Of a stretch of 64,000 nt of DNA, positions 1 through 10,861 are shown one piece after another. The notes under the pieces were generated by a model. It worked only from the letters and a program-made list of their open reading frames with translations. It had not been told where the DNA came from and did no database searches. Position 1 is the first letter of the stretch. Every line of letters begins with the position of its first letter. This DNA comes from Yponomeuta sedellus (taxonomy: Eukaryota; Arthropoda; Insecta; Lepidoptera; Yponomeutidae), in NCBI GenBank assembly GCA_934045075.1, contig OW203740.1, positions 16,767,944-16,831,943 of the forward strand, given 5' to 3'. The translations under genes and the position numbers were made by a program.

Positions 1-52
1 GTAGTGGAGAAAAACTCCACTCTAACTTAACTCATCGTTATCGTGCAGCTTG

Positions 53-225
53 GTTTACTCCGCACATATTGACTTGTCTTCCCTGTGGGCTAGGCCGACT
101 AATCTGTCAAGTTAGTGTAGGTGCTGGGCAAAACAACTTAATGTAAATCAATGTTCCTGGAACTACTGTAACCGACTGCTCCCGTCTCCCATCTAGTATG
201 AGTGAAAGTACTGCTGGACGCTGAC
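53..225. repeat. Dispersed repeat, copy 1 (second copy near 43.9-44.1 kb)
   Basis: This stretch is similar in sequence and order to 43918-44080. Shared blocks include CTGTGGGCTAGGCCGACTAA and TAGGTGCTGGGCAA, and both copies continue into CCATCTAGT. Bases 1-45 (AAACTCCACTCT block) resemble a piece of a LINE 3' untranslated region seen again near 14.0 kb. The family is unidentified. No coding potential is visible. Confidence 0.6.
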
Positions 226-227
226 TA

Positions 228-497
228 CTTCTTCTTCTTCTTAGTCGTAACACTCTTGCCAGAGTGTCTTGGTCATTACGTCGTTACGGCTTTACAATCC
301 TCCGACATTCCTCTGTCGCACCGCGGCTTTCCGCGTAAACGTAAGGGAATATCAAAAGCAGTCTTAATTTGGTCGGTCCATCTTTTGGGTGATCTGCCGC
401 GTGTTCTTTTGCCCTCGGACTTCCCCTGTACCACCAGGCGCTCAATGGACACTTTGCCTAGGCGTTGTAACGGACCAAGGTCCATACAAGTGCTCAC
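228..497 (-). pseudogene. LINE reverse-transcriptase C-terminal remnant
   Basis: On the minus strand this encodes a fragment with GKSEGKRTRGRSPKRWTDQI, which has the pattern of the extreme C-terminus of lepidopteran non-LTR retrotransposon ORF2 proteins (GKR.RGR.P.RWTDQI). The reading frame runs toward a GAAGAAGAAG tail, seen on the plus strand as CTTCTTCTTCTT at 228-241. The family pattern is known for LINE ORF2; the clade is not determined. No intact reverse-transcriptase core is present, so this is a 5'-truncated dead copy. Confidence 0.7.
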
Positions 498-780
498 GAT
501 CGTTAATATAAATTTGAATTGTGTTCTGTGCGAGTTTGGTTCGAGATAGGTTACGTAGTAAAATCGCGGAAACTTTATTTAACGAGATTGATTAGGTAGG
601 TAGGCACTTTAGTCGTTAGAAGGTCCTTATCATTCAAGTTAGGCATTACAATAAATCTATAAATACAACAAATAAGTTTCGTAGCGGGGACGCTTTCTGG
701 GGATTTGTTGAGGTTTGTTTGTGTACTAATCGACATTTCCGTTATTAGTCATAAAAAGAAAAGAAAAACATTCCGCTTGC

Positions 781-852
781 TGAGTGAGGCTGGGTTCGAT
801 CCCGCGGCCTTCCGGTGGAGATCGGCGTCTGTCGCCGCTGGGCCAATTTGCA
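781..852 (-). repeat. tRNA-like SINE head (fragment)
   Basis: Read on the minus strand, a box-A-like segment (TTGGCCCAGCGGCGACAG) is followed about 40 bases later by a box-B/T-arm-like segment (GGGATCGAACCC). This is the arrangement of a tRNA-derived SINE promoter. No full tRNA fold or recognisable SINE body follows, so it is a decayed head or a chance tRNA-like match. Confidence 0.45.
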
Positions 853-1429
853 TTTAATCAAAACAAAATTATGCAATAGGATTCTTTATGTAGTAGTCTA
901 TTCGAAGACTGAAATACAGCTAGACATTATTTTGTTTTCTAACAGGGTTTGTTATACCTAGATTAAATTGTGCAACAAAAATTTAGGGATGATAATAAAT
1001 AGTGGGATAAAATAATAAGTTACAACGACATCTGCAGTGGACGAGCGCACAACTAATAGATTATCGATTGGGAAAAACTCGTCCGCTACCTATCACTTGT
1101 GACACGGCATTTCATCCTAACAGATAGATGGCGCTATCGGCGGCTAGGAAGTAGATTCCCTTCAACTGCTTTCAAATCAAATGTTAATTGCTATCACTAT
1201 TAAAATAGTAGATTATAAGTACAAATTTCAATATCTTTCTTGTTTTTGCACGTGCTTGTAGATTTTAAAAGCATTTATTTACCTAGTAGTTAAGTAGGTA
1301 AAATTCCGTGTTGAGGTAATGTTATGGTTATCAAAGTATACTGAGTTATTCACAGCGATTTTATGTTAGTGATTTGAAGACAGAAAACCCTACACTAAAG
1401 ATATAAATAAGAATAATCTCTAAAACATT
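853..1429. other. No recognised feature
   Basis: A+T-rich sequence. No exon, RNA gene or repeat recognised. Confidence 0.5.
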
Positions 1430-2070
1430 TAATTTAGCCCCTACCTAGGAGAGAATAGAATCACTAAACGATAATTATTGTTACGTTTAAACTCTGTAGT
1501 ATGTCGATAATACATATTGTTATGAAGGGAAACTAATTTATAACACACCGATGTAACATCAGAGACTTGGTAAAAGTATTATATTCACTTAAACAATAAA
1601 AATTACTAAAACTTATAATCAATCAAATAACTACTAACTCCATCTAGGTGAGAATGGGTTCACTAAACTTTCTTCAATCCTACTTTCAATTTCTTTAAAA
1701 AGCTTTTAATATGTCTTGTCATGAAAGAAAACTAATGTATAACGCACCGATGTAATATTAGAGACTTTGTAAAAGTAATATATTCACTTAAACAATTAAT
1801 TTAATAAAACTCAATAGATCAAAATAACTACTAGCTCCATCTAGCCGAGACTGAGATCACTAAATGTTCTTTACGGCTCCATTCAGAGGTTATTAATGTG
1901 TCTTGTGAAAGGAAACTAATTTAGAACATATTGATGTAATATTACAAGTCTCTGTATAAAAAAAATTGTCTATTCACAAAAACAAAATAAATAAAGCTCA
2001 TAATTAATCAATCAAAGAACATCTACTTTCTTTTGAGAATGGATATTAGCCTATCTAGGCTAGTGATGGG
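1430..2070. repeat. Tandem repeat, about 195-bp period, three diverged copies
   Basis: The order of blocks CTA.CTAGG.GAGA..G, ATCACTAAA, GAAA(C)TAAT and CGATGTAA recurs at a spacing of about 195 bp, with block starts near 1441, 1638 and 1832. A partial fourth start lies near 2020. The copies have diverged by substitutions and small indels, so the amplification is old. No open reading frame is conserved between copies. Confidence 0.7.
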
Positions 2071-2271
2071 GTTGAATGATTTAAACAAAAGAAAAGGAAC
2101 TCGAATGATTCCCTTCATATCCCTTTTAATATCTAGATCACCTAAACGTAATCTCGTATGATAAATCAATCATAAACTTAATGTCTATAAAAGAACGTGA
2201 GAGTAGGTGTACCACATGGTCTCATTCCGTTCCGCGTTAGTAACCGGCGGCGCCGTCTGCTGAGACACGTA

Positions 2272-2356
2272 CCTACAGTTAGGCGAGTGACGCACGTATA
2301 AGGTAGGTATTAATAGTGCGGAGATCGGACGGTACGCGGGTTCGATTCCGTTCAAC
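2272..2356 (+). repeat. Possible tRNA-derived SINE head
   Basis: GCGGGTTCGATTCCG at about 2336-2350 matches the RNA polymerase III box B / T-arm consensus. A weak box-A-like stretch (TTAGGCGAGTGACG) lies about 60 bases upstream. A short T-run follows. No second copy was found in the window. Confidence 0.3.
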
Positions 2357-2359
2357 TTT

Positions 2360-3230
2360 TTTTAAAACAACCTTGCACGTCGCTTGGGACAGTATGGGAC
2401 TAATGTTGTAATGTATGTTTCTGTTGTATAACAGTTATTATTCTTAACATAATTTGTCCAAGGTAGTAATTTCTATTTTGTTTGTTTATTGGTTTTCTTT
2501 CATGGCTCTATGCCTTCGATAGTCTTGTCACGTTATTTATTTCAATAAAATCAGAATTTCAAAGTATATTAACTTAATACCATAATATTTGCGAATGGTA
2601 TAATTATTTATAATTGTTGCTAGAGGGATAGCTAAAGTTGTTACTCGTAAATAGGAATGAAACACGACACGTAATATATTTAGTCACGAACTGCTAAGAG
2701 CTATTTATTCAATGTTCGGGAAAGGAATTGCATCATTCATCACTTTTGAAATGTAGCATTTAGGACATCCCTAATAATTAAATATTGTTGAACGCAGCTT
2801 CTTCTCGTATTCATACAGGGTTGCGTGTGTGAGTTTAGAGTATTGCTGTATTGGTGGATTGTAGTTCTCCGATTAGCCGATTCCGGTTTGGGCGCCACTG
2901 GTTGCCGCGGCGCCTACTAAAATGATTATAACGTTTCAATTCGCAATTGTAGCCTAAGTAGAGTATTTCTAGGTGAATCTGTACTAAATTGAAAGGATGT
3001 TTTAACACAAACATTACGCTAAACCTTTATATTAACAGAAGTTAGTTAGTTGTCCGTAAGCATTGTGCCGCAGGTCAGTGGTGTGTTGGAATAAATTGTT
3101 AAGAAGAAATTATTGTAGACAAAACAATTAAACAGGAAATATCGAGATAAATAAATTGAAAATAAATAATGTATTACATTAAGACACAGGAAATTAATTT
3201 ACAAAATATCAAAACATTAAAGTTCTGAAA
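2360..3230. other. No recognised feature
   Basis: A+T-rich, apparently single-copy within the window. Nothing recognised. Confidence 0.45.
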
Positions 3231-3299
3231 CGAGATGGAGGTGGATTTCGGCTGGCCAATCGGGTGTCATTAGGTTTCATGATGGGTTAGACAAAGCGG

Positions 3300-3390
3300 A
3301 ATTGGTAGCGGAGCCATTTTGGACGCGCGGGGTTGTTTCGCGAGGCTATAAAAAGGCCGAGGCGCCAACGGCGCGCACGCATTCTGGACC
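3300..3390 (+). promoter_or_regulatory. Candidate TATA-type core promoter in a GC-rich patch
   Basis: TATAAAAAGG at 3347-3356 sits in a patch visibly richer in G+C and CpG than its surroundings (about 3300-3390). An initiator-like CATTCT lies about 33 bases downstream, near 3380. An open frame of 82 codons covers 3302-3550, but its protein is not recognisable and it begins upstream of the TATA box, so it is not evidence for a gene. A plausible 3' splice site lies at 3742-3761. This is inference from motif spacing only. Confidence 0.3.
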
Positions 3391-3741
3391 AGGAAATTCA
3401 ATAGTACGTACACCTATTCCGCTCGTAGGAAAATTCGCCATTTTGTGTGAATTTATTAGAACTGGGGAGTTTCGATTGCATTTAAATTCGGTAATAGGAA
3501 AGTGGCTTTGGATTTGTGACCTAGCATCATCTGTGGGCATTGCGTTCTAGTGTATCAGCCCTGGTGTGAAGTCTCAGGTTTAGAGGTACTTTCGGAGCTA
3601 GGGAATTAGATTTGAAAGTAAAAAGTGTAAATGTTAGGAACGGTTTTGTGAGTATTCCGTACAATTAGCTAGAAGGTTTCCTCGTAAAATATGGTTTTCA
3701 GCATTTGTGATTAGTGTAGCTTCCGCGAAATAAATTGTGAA

Positions 3742-3761
3742 CTAACCCTTTTTCTCCACAG
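3742..3761 (+). promoter_or_regulatory. Candidate 3' splice site
   Basis: CTAAC (3742-3746, branch-point consensus) is followed by a pyrimidine tract and ACAG ending at 3761. The spacing of about 15 bases is short but acceptable for insects. No exon that codes for a recognisable protein follows. It could be chance. Confidence 0.2.
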
Positions 3762-3769
3762 TACAGCGT

Positions 3770-5239
3770 TTTTGGGGAAATAAATGTGTGCAAAACAAAA
3801 CTCTCGGTGGCAAGGGCATGTTAGGGATAGGCCGTGTGGCTAGCCTTTGTCGAATACCTACTCGACTCGATGTAGGCACACGAGGTTATCAGTGACATGT
3901 CTGCGCCATAGCTTTCAGAGGTTTGCATCATATTTAATTCCGCATACAAACGTGTGAATTTAGAGCGAATTCACTTGGTAGCCTTATACAGTTGATTTGA
4001 CAGACTAAATGAGGAATTCCAATATCTAGCTCTGCTTACTATGCTACGGCTGAATCTGAGTCTGCTTTGGTTGAAAGGTTTAAAGAATCCCTTCACCGGA
4101 GGTGTGCCCAATTTAATTTATTTGTAAAACAATTTACCTAAGTATATAATTAGATGTCATAATTAATTACTTAATTGAGATAATTTCATATTAATTATCT
4201 AGCTTGAGAATTGGGTTAAAATGCTTCTTGTGAATGTGGTGTTAGATCTCCTTCCACTAGCATTTGTGGTATAGCAATTTTCCCCCTGCTATTTCCCTGC
4301 GTGACAGACGATTCCAGCCCTCTGGCACTTTGCACCCATAACATATCTATGTATTATATTCCGTATATTCTTACCCTGTAAGTGGTACCGATCCCATAAA
4401 CCACTTACGCATACACACCCTAGGCTACACACTCTGGCCGGCCAGAAAGTCTGAAGGCTAACTGCGTCAAGTCAGTCCTTAGCACGAGTTAGTGCATTAA
4501 ACAGAATTCAATGACTTGAAACAGTTAGGTTTTCCGGAGTTAGGGAGGATAGCGATAGGTAATAGCTGTGACTAGGGAAACACCATAGGCACTCACACAT
4601 ACACACGATTAAATATAAATGGGGTTTGCTTTGCTGAAACAATTTGTTTGGTGGTTAAATTCATTAGCTTACTGGGCTGGGAATGTTAGGTAGGCTCCCC
4701 TTTTTCTTCCAGGGTATCCAGAGTTGAATGATGAGAGTAAGTATTTCCCCAGCTCCCCACATATGCGGTCATTATTCGTTTGTTAGGATCATTTTAAATT
4801 GACAAATAAGTGAATTGGTGTCTCCTCAATGTTTCCTATTGAAGCTATTAAATCAGGTAGATAAAAGCGTTACGTTTAATGTCTCGGTTCAATTAGGGTA
4901 AGGTAGGTTAATCTGTCTAAACCCGTTATAAAATTATAGCATTTTAATTCTGATTTAGTACCTAAACGTATTGTTTACAACTTCTGTCAATATTTAATAT
5001 CAATGATTGTTAGATAACACTAGGTGTGAGGTTCTGTGCATATTAACCTAACAGTGACATTTCCATCGAACTAAGGAATAGGTATAGAGCGATGCGGTAC
5101 CTTTATAATAGCTGTCTAACTCGTGACCTTCGGGTCATTAAACTCTTGCGTTTATGTAGGTAGGTGCGTACTTTTCTCGACCGAAGTTATGTAGGTATGT
5201 TACGTTTGTAATAGATCATATAGGTACTTACTACTGAAT
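3770..5239. other. Mostly unrecognised sequence; one SINE-L tail scrap
   Basis: The only assignable piece is about 4470-4500, where TCCTTAGCACGAGTTAGTGC matches the 3' end of the SINE-L family described at 35726-36914. The rest is A+T-rich with no recognised feature. Confidence 0.45.
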
Positions 5240-5240
5240 G

Positions 5241-5420
5241 GGAACACATAGGCGGCATATACGCAATATAGGGTGTCCAGTATATAGGGTGGTAAATTAC
5301 GGTTTATATTATGTTACGTTTGTTAGTATATTATAATTATACTACATAGGAACGCATAGTCCGAATATAGTCGCGATATAGGGTGTCCAATATATAGGGT
5401 TATCAAATTACGGATTATGA
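5241..5420. repeat. Two-copy tandem repeat, about 111-bp period
   Basis: The block ATATAGGGTGTCCA(G/A)TATATAGGGT, preceded by GGAAC.CATAG and followed by AAATTACGG.TTAT, occurs at about 5241-5310 and again at 5351-5420. The copies differ at several positions. Function unknown. Confidence 0.6.
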
Positions 5421-5529
5421 TAGGCAATGGAAGGACGTTATGGGACGTTAGTGAGTAGTTAGAAGCCACTATAGGCTTTTTAATAGTAAGGCTTATTTTT
5501 GTAGTAGGTATATTGGCTTAATTCTTGGC

Positions 5530-6240
5530 ATTATTTCATGGTTGCGTGGGTTCGGCTGAGATGTTTCAGTTTGGTCAGCTTCGATGAAGTTGTTCCAAAG
5601 TACTTAGTGCATTGGTCTACCTACCTCTCTCACACTCTTCTGTCAATGCGTTGTACTACTGAACATCCCTTTGCCGTTTCTTACGTTAATTGTGTGTAAT
5701 GACCTGGGTCTTAAGACTTTATACCTAATTATGCTTATTGTGCGTTTATTATATTTATTTCCTTCTGATGACTTGTGCTTTAGTATCATTCATAGTTGCG
5801 TTGGTTTGGCCAGATTGTTTCAGTGTTGGTAGGCTTCGATGAAGTCTTTTCCAACGTACTTTGTGCATTTGGTTACCTACCTCTCTCTCTCACTCTTCTG
5901 CCAATGCATTGTACTGCTGGACGTCTCTTTGCCAATTCCTGCGTTAATTGTGTGTGATACTTAAGGCATATACGTAGTTAGGTTATTATATTTATTTTGG
6001 GAATATGTACAGATTTTATCGTTAGTAGTTTTCTTTAGTTGATTGATTTTTCCTATAGTGGCATTTCATGGTTGCGTGAGTTTGGCCAGATTGTTTCAGT
6101 GTTGGTAAGCTTCGGTGAAGTCTTTTCCAACGTACTTTGTGCATTTGGTTACCTACCTACCTCTCTCACTTTCGTCAACTGCCAATGCATTGTACTGCTG
6201 AACGTCGCTTTGCCAATTCTCGCGTAATTATGTATGTTTA
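5530..6240. repeat. Three-copy tandem repeat, about 250-280-bp period
   Basis: Three homologous blocks start near 5533, 5785 and 6060. Each runs CAT.GTTGCGT, GTTTCAGT, AAGC/GGCTTCG.TGAAGT, a short ACCTACC/CTCTC pyrimidine run, then CAATGC.TTGTACT. Copies 2 and 3 are closer to each other than to copy 1. The pyrimidine run varies in length, as expected from slippage. No conserved open frame. Confidence 0.75.
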
Positions 6241-6244
6241 CTTG

Positions 6245-7130
6245 AGGAATAGACTCGGGTTAATGAATCACTGTACCTATTCTTATTTCTAGTCTGTCAT
6301 AGTTTATTATTTATAAGTATATATTAACAGTATAACGTAGTGGTGGCCATACCCCATCCAGGGCGGATATAATTAGCTCTATCGACTAGTAGATAACCGA
6401 GTAGTGTACTCATTTCATATTAATCCATTCTTATCTACCTAGTTGGCTAATAATGTCTGTCTTAACCGGCCTTTTTGGTAGGGGACGTTATACTATAACA
6501 CTCACGTGTTTGCTGTATGACATTTGGTTTATTTGGTACTTTTATATTTTATTTATTTAGAAGTAGTTTTTGTAAGAGTTACATATTTCATCCTAGTTTT
6601 ATTTCTTTTAACTTAATTTCAGCTTAACCTATTATCTATTTAATTTATTCTAAATCATATCTTGCTTTCGCTTATTTCATTCGCTTGATTGCTGTTTTCA
6701 TTTATATTTATTTGCTTTAAGCTAACCTTTGGTTCCTGTTCATTAATCTAAATTCTGCTTTTGTATTTAAGCGGATCTCTTACACACTCTCGTTACTCAA
6801 TCTCATATCCTAAAAGAGCTTAGGTTACTAATACGTTCACAACGAAGGGTTCTCATTAGACTAGACGATCACAGTTGGCCATTAGAGTGTTTTGCATCAT
6901 AGCTTCTTTTAGTAGGTTAATTATTATTGTACGTATTTTCTTTTTAAATGGGTTAAAGTATTTTTTACGCGGGGTGGGGTGTTATAGCGTGACACATGCC
7001 CAAAGAAAGTGAGAATGCGAGACTTTACTATTTTTGAGAGACGCTGCTTGATGCCGAGTTTTTGCAGTATGGACTGGCTTGTTTGGAATTATGTCCACGA
7101 TACCACACGCATTCTTCTCCAGCACCACAT
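6245..7130. other. No recognised feature
   Basis: Very A+T-rich, many ATTTA/TTTATT runs. No exon or repeat recognised. Confidence 0.45.
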
Positions 7131-7133
7131 TTA

Positions 7134-7349
7134 GAGAAGAAATAAAATAAACAACAATAACTTCATGACTCCTTAGATAATTGCAAAGGCCAAAGTTTAA
7201 CTATATTTTGAGGGAATGTTCTTTTTATTGTGAAAAATGGTATGGTTTATCGCTTATGGTATACTATATTTGTGATTTCCGGCCATTTGCTCGAAACTGT
7301 GTCGAGGCAGACTTTTAAGAAGTTATTGTTGTTTATTTTATTTCTTCTC
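7134..7349. repeat. Inverted repeat with 31-bp perfect arms
   Basis: Bases 7134-7164 (beginning GAGAAGAAATAAAATAAACA) are exactly the reverse complement of 7319-7349. The spacer is about 154 bp. This is MITE-like architecture, but no target-site duplication is evident immediately outside the arms. Confidence 0.75.
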
Positions 7350-7677
7350 GCTTTCTTTGAGACAAAAATACAGCAATAAGAAAGCTCTTTAAGGCCGATT
7401 ACGTGCCAATTCTCGAAAGCTGTCAACGAATCTGCTCGCGCGTCACACACTGACACATCACGCAGGGGTGTCGATGGCGTAAGAAAATGAGATCGTCACC
7501 GCTCCGCCCGTCTTGAGTGACGTTTAATAAAAGAGGAGGAAATAAGAAAATATCATGTCGGTCGTCGGCCAGAAGAAGGATAACAGAGGGACGGAAGAAG
7601 AAAATATACAACTCTGACTCGTCGCGTTGTTGTCTCAATAGTTTTATGTTTACTGACACTCCTATTCCGAAACACTC

Positions 7678-7722
7678 AGTCACACACATATACACAAACA
7701 CGCGCCCACACACACACGCATA
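7678..7722. repeat. (CA)n-rich simple repeat
   Basis: Interrupted CA dinucleotide repeats directly upstream of the MITE at 7729. Confidence 0.8.
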
Positions 7723-7728
7723 TATTTA

Positions 7729-7978
7729 CAGTCTATTTATTCTTACTCGTCCAATTTAGTAAACATTATTCTACCCTTAAACTGTGACTTTTTAGTCCAA
7801 AACTGCCATATTTCCATATATGAAGTAACTTGGAACACTCTTTTAGATAACAGGCTGCCAATTTTATAAACATAGTTCATGAATTTGCGAGAAAATAATG
7901 TCTAGTTTAGGCATCTAATCTCAATTTTAAGGTTAGAATCTTGTTTACTAAATTGGACAAGTTAGAATAAATAGACTG
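7729..7978. mobile_element. Tc1/mariner-like MITE with TA target-site duplication
   Basis: The 36-bp ends, starting CAGTCTATTTATTCT, are inverted repeats with about two mismatches (7729-7764 against 7943-7978). Both ends are flanked by TA (7727-7728 and 7979-7980). Terminal CAGT and a TA duplication are hallmarks of the Tc1/mariner superfamily. The 250-bp interior has no coding potential, so it is non-autonomous. Confidence 0.8.
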
Positions 7979-8159
7979 TATTTATTTATTTATTCAGCTT
8001 GGAGCCTAAACTTTTAATATAATAATGTGACTTAATCTCTAAAAGCTAATAACAGATTCTCGCCAGTACTAAATATTGCATGCTTTAAGTGAATGTAATT
8101 GCAACCCTGTTACTGTTAACCAAGTTTTTATTTATTTATTTACTCCAAGTCATCGTACC

Positions 8160-8345
8160 GCAGGACTGATAACCGTTTAGGTAGACTGGTTCTAGAGAGG
8201 AGACCACGACTGCGTAAACTTAGCGTAGGAAGTTCGCAAAGCGGCGGGCAGTGACTGGATGGGAAGAGTTAAAAATTGGGGTCTGTGGCGTGTCTTGGGA
8301 GAGGCCTACGTCCAGCAGTGGACTGGCGTCGGCTGATTATGCCGA
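8160..8345 (+). pseudogene. RTE-like LINE 3' end, decayed ORF2 C-terminus
   Basis: The plus strand encodes LWRVLGEAYVQQWTGVG then a stop at about 8334, the typical C-terminal motif of lepidopteran RTE-like ORF2 proteins. Upstream, VLERRPRLRKLSVG corresponds to the family's VLEWRPR.GKRSVG with frame breaks between. A short GCCGATGATGACAA tail follows. 5'-truncated and dead. Confidence 0.75.
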
Positions 8346-8429
8346 TGATGACAACGAAGTATAATAACGAAAATTTATCCTGATTTTATCAGCGTGACAT
8401 TGTACAATTTAATCCGGTTTGATAACAGT

Positions 8430-8760
8430 TTTTCCCACCTCACCTCAGCTCTCTTAGCGCTGCACGCCGCTCACACCGGGTACCGGCAGAATATCAGCGC
8501 TGAAGTTTTTTCCGAGCTTTCAACACATGCTGAGTCGGAGCCCATTTACTTTTGCCACTCCTACGTTGGTCACTCTAAGTCCAGAACACTGCCCGGGTAC
8601 ATTGCCGTACCGTGTATGGCTAATTTTCTGTGTGTTTCGCTTTTCATGTATGCTACTATTGTGTTTATGCTTTCTTCGTGCTGTGACTTGTAGTTAGATT
8701 TCTATTTACTTTGCATACGTATGTGTGTTTTATGTGAATAAATGATTATCTATCTATCCA
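8430..8760 (+). repeat. Retroposon 3' end with AATAAA and (ATCT)n tail, copy 1
   Basis: Homologous to 43510-43790: both share ACATGCTGAGTCGGAG, GCCGTACCGTGTATG/ACCGTACCGTGTATG and TGT(A/G)AATAAATG, then an ATCTATC tail. A polyadenylation-like AATAAA before a (TATC)n tail fits the 3' end of a non-LTR element. A second, very short ATCT-tailed scrap (ACAATAAACAATATTCTATC) lies at about 8777-8800. Confidence 0.65.
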
Positions 8761-9125
8761 ATTCCTGGGGTACATACAATAAACAATATTCTATCTATCT
8801 ATTTAATCTAATCCAACTGACGAAGACACAGGACTGCGCTACGTAGTCATGAAAAACAAAATAAGGGTAGCAACAAACAGCACTTTAGTGCGACATTAAC
8901 CCTTCAAAAAATCGACAATACACACTGTGATCCAGACGTCCGACGCTGTACGACAACAATATGACGTGTTTGTTTTCTTTCTATTTTCTGAGTGAAAACT
9001 AAACATAGAAGCAGCTACAGCGAAGTTATTCTGGCTATGATTTATTAAATTTTATTTCTTGCTACGAAGAAAAAAACGAAATCTTTGCTGTGATATCTAG
9101 TAGCAGTTATAAATCAATTATTTTC

Positions 9126-9358
9126 CACGGTGGCGCAGTGGTTTGGCACGCTGACTGTAAAACCGAAGGTCTCGGGTTCGATCCCCGGCCGGGTCAAACT
9201 AGGAAACGAACTTTTCTAGTTTCTCTCGGGTCTCTTATGTTTTCTATGTATTTATTGTATTAAATCTATCGTCGAGTTAGCACCTATAACACATGTAATT
9301 TAGTTGTACTTATTATATGGATAACGAGATCTGTGTAATAAGTCCATGAATATTTATT
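9126..9358 (+). mobile_element. tRNA-derived SINE, family B
   Basis: The head contains box A (GGTGGCGCAGTGGTTTGGCA) and box B (GGGTTCGATCCCCGGC) spaced as in a tRNA gene. A body of about 165 bp ends in GTCCATGAATATTTAT. Two more copies lie at 54717-54955 (+) and 57950-58188 (-), close to one another in sequence. The tRNA-like part is too diverged to name an isotype. Confidence 0.8.
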
Positions 9359-9721
9359 TTTATTTTTTATATAAACAAAACGTTACTTCATGAATGTTGG
9401 AGTTGTTATTTTCATAATTAATAGGTTATGTGGAGAAGAAGCTAACAAAGATACTGCACATTTACTATTTTTGAAAGAAAATCTAGTTTAATAAACAGAG
9501 TCTTTAATTTAATAAAAAATATTACTTATGAATGTTGTAAAGGTCCTAATTTGAAATGAAACATCTGTTTGGTTCTGAGTATTCTGTGAAAATATTGCTC
9601 TGAAGTATCTATATTTGCAGGCCTAGATTGAATATGCAGTACTGGATGCTTTGAAAAAGTATTTCTGCAAATGTCGAGTTTGAAATAAGGAAATATTTTA
9701 CATAAAATGAGACTATGATAT

Positions 9722-10008
9722 TAACCCTTGTAAGTCAACACGGGTCTCTTCCCGCATCGCAGGAAAGTTACGCCATACTCCACCACGGGGGCCAAGTCCG
9801 GGTTGGTGGACGATTTAAAGGCAGGCCTTACTATCAGAAGTTATCAAGCTGCCCATAAGGCCTCTGATATGGATTAACGACTGCCATTACATGACAGCCA
9901 CTAGTGGTACTCTCGGAATGGTCATCCATCCAGCACTTGACCGCCCCTGTTATTGCTTAAGGGATTGATTCCAATCACTCGGTTCGACTAGTCCGCGAGC
10001 GCTTCAGA
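9722..10008 (-). mobile_element. 5S-rRNA-derived SINE (5S-SINE), internally deleted
   Basis: Minus-strand copy of the family documented at 31947-32309. It has the AACCCTTG end, the CCGGGTTGGTGGA block and the GATTGATTCCAATCACT block. The segment between GTTAAGCC and TAGTGGCAT, present in full copies, is missing. The 5S-like promoter region is diverged. Confidence 0.8.
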
Positions 10009-10059
10009 CACCGCTGCAGTTAAAAAGCACAAAGCAGTTAAATATTTATATTTATTTAT

Positions 10060-10175
10060 ATTAACATAACATTTACATACAAGCACATACATTGCTTCTG
10101 ACCCCACACTAGGATACCCTGTGTCGTGGGAACCAACAACAACGACATCACAAACATGTAAACATCCAAGAGCTG
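10060..10175 (-). repeat. tRNA-SINE tail fragment (family A)
   Basis: The block CCACACTAGGATACCCTGTG, followed by GTCGTGGGAACCA, matches 11390-11418 in the family A SINE at 11364-11555, in the same orientation. The tRNA head is absent and the fragment stops at a T-run (10178-10190). Confidence 0.65.
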
Positions 10176-10861
10176 GTTTTTTTTTTTTAATTATTTTATT
10201 ATTTGCTCTTTTTACTAATTTTACCCACCTACTTGAGCAGAAAAAGAAATTATGTTTACGTCGAACAGAACGGTGATAGATCGGTTGTGCAAACGCCAGT
10301 TTTAATTATCTTGTTCATTAGTAAACATTGAAATAGGAAGCGATTAAAGAAAGTCTTTATTTTAACTTCCCAAATCTTTTAGAGTAAAAAGAAGACTATT
10401 TTCGGCCTCTTTTCCGCAATTTTTCTTCCTTGAATTCTATTGTTTCAGCTTGCTTTGTTTTTGAGAAAACATAAATAAGTTTTTAATGTACTGGTGGGTG
10501 CTAACTAACGTGGGTGTTAAGCGCCACCAATGGAATAAAAATCATACCTTGTTTTATAATAGGGTTTGCTCAAAAATTAGGTAAACATCAAAACTCTTAA
10601 TATCTGTAATCTGATTATATGTTTAGAACGTACTGCCTTTAAACAATTTCCGCTTAAAACGGACGTTTCTGGCGGAAATCGGTTAAAGTCCTAGAACAGG
10701 TGTTAAACCTACTGTATAAAGAAGGTAGGTACACATATACTCCTCATAGAGATACATGCAGTAAATAAAACATCAATTAAACGATGTTCTTTTGGTTCGG
10801 TACTAATGTAACTCACCTGGAAAGAGAAGCTGCAACAATTACTTATGTTGTTAATCCTAGG

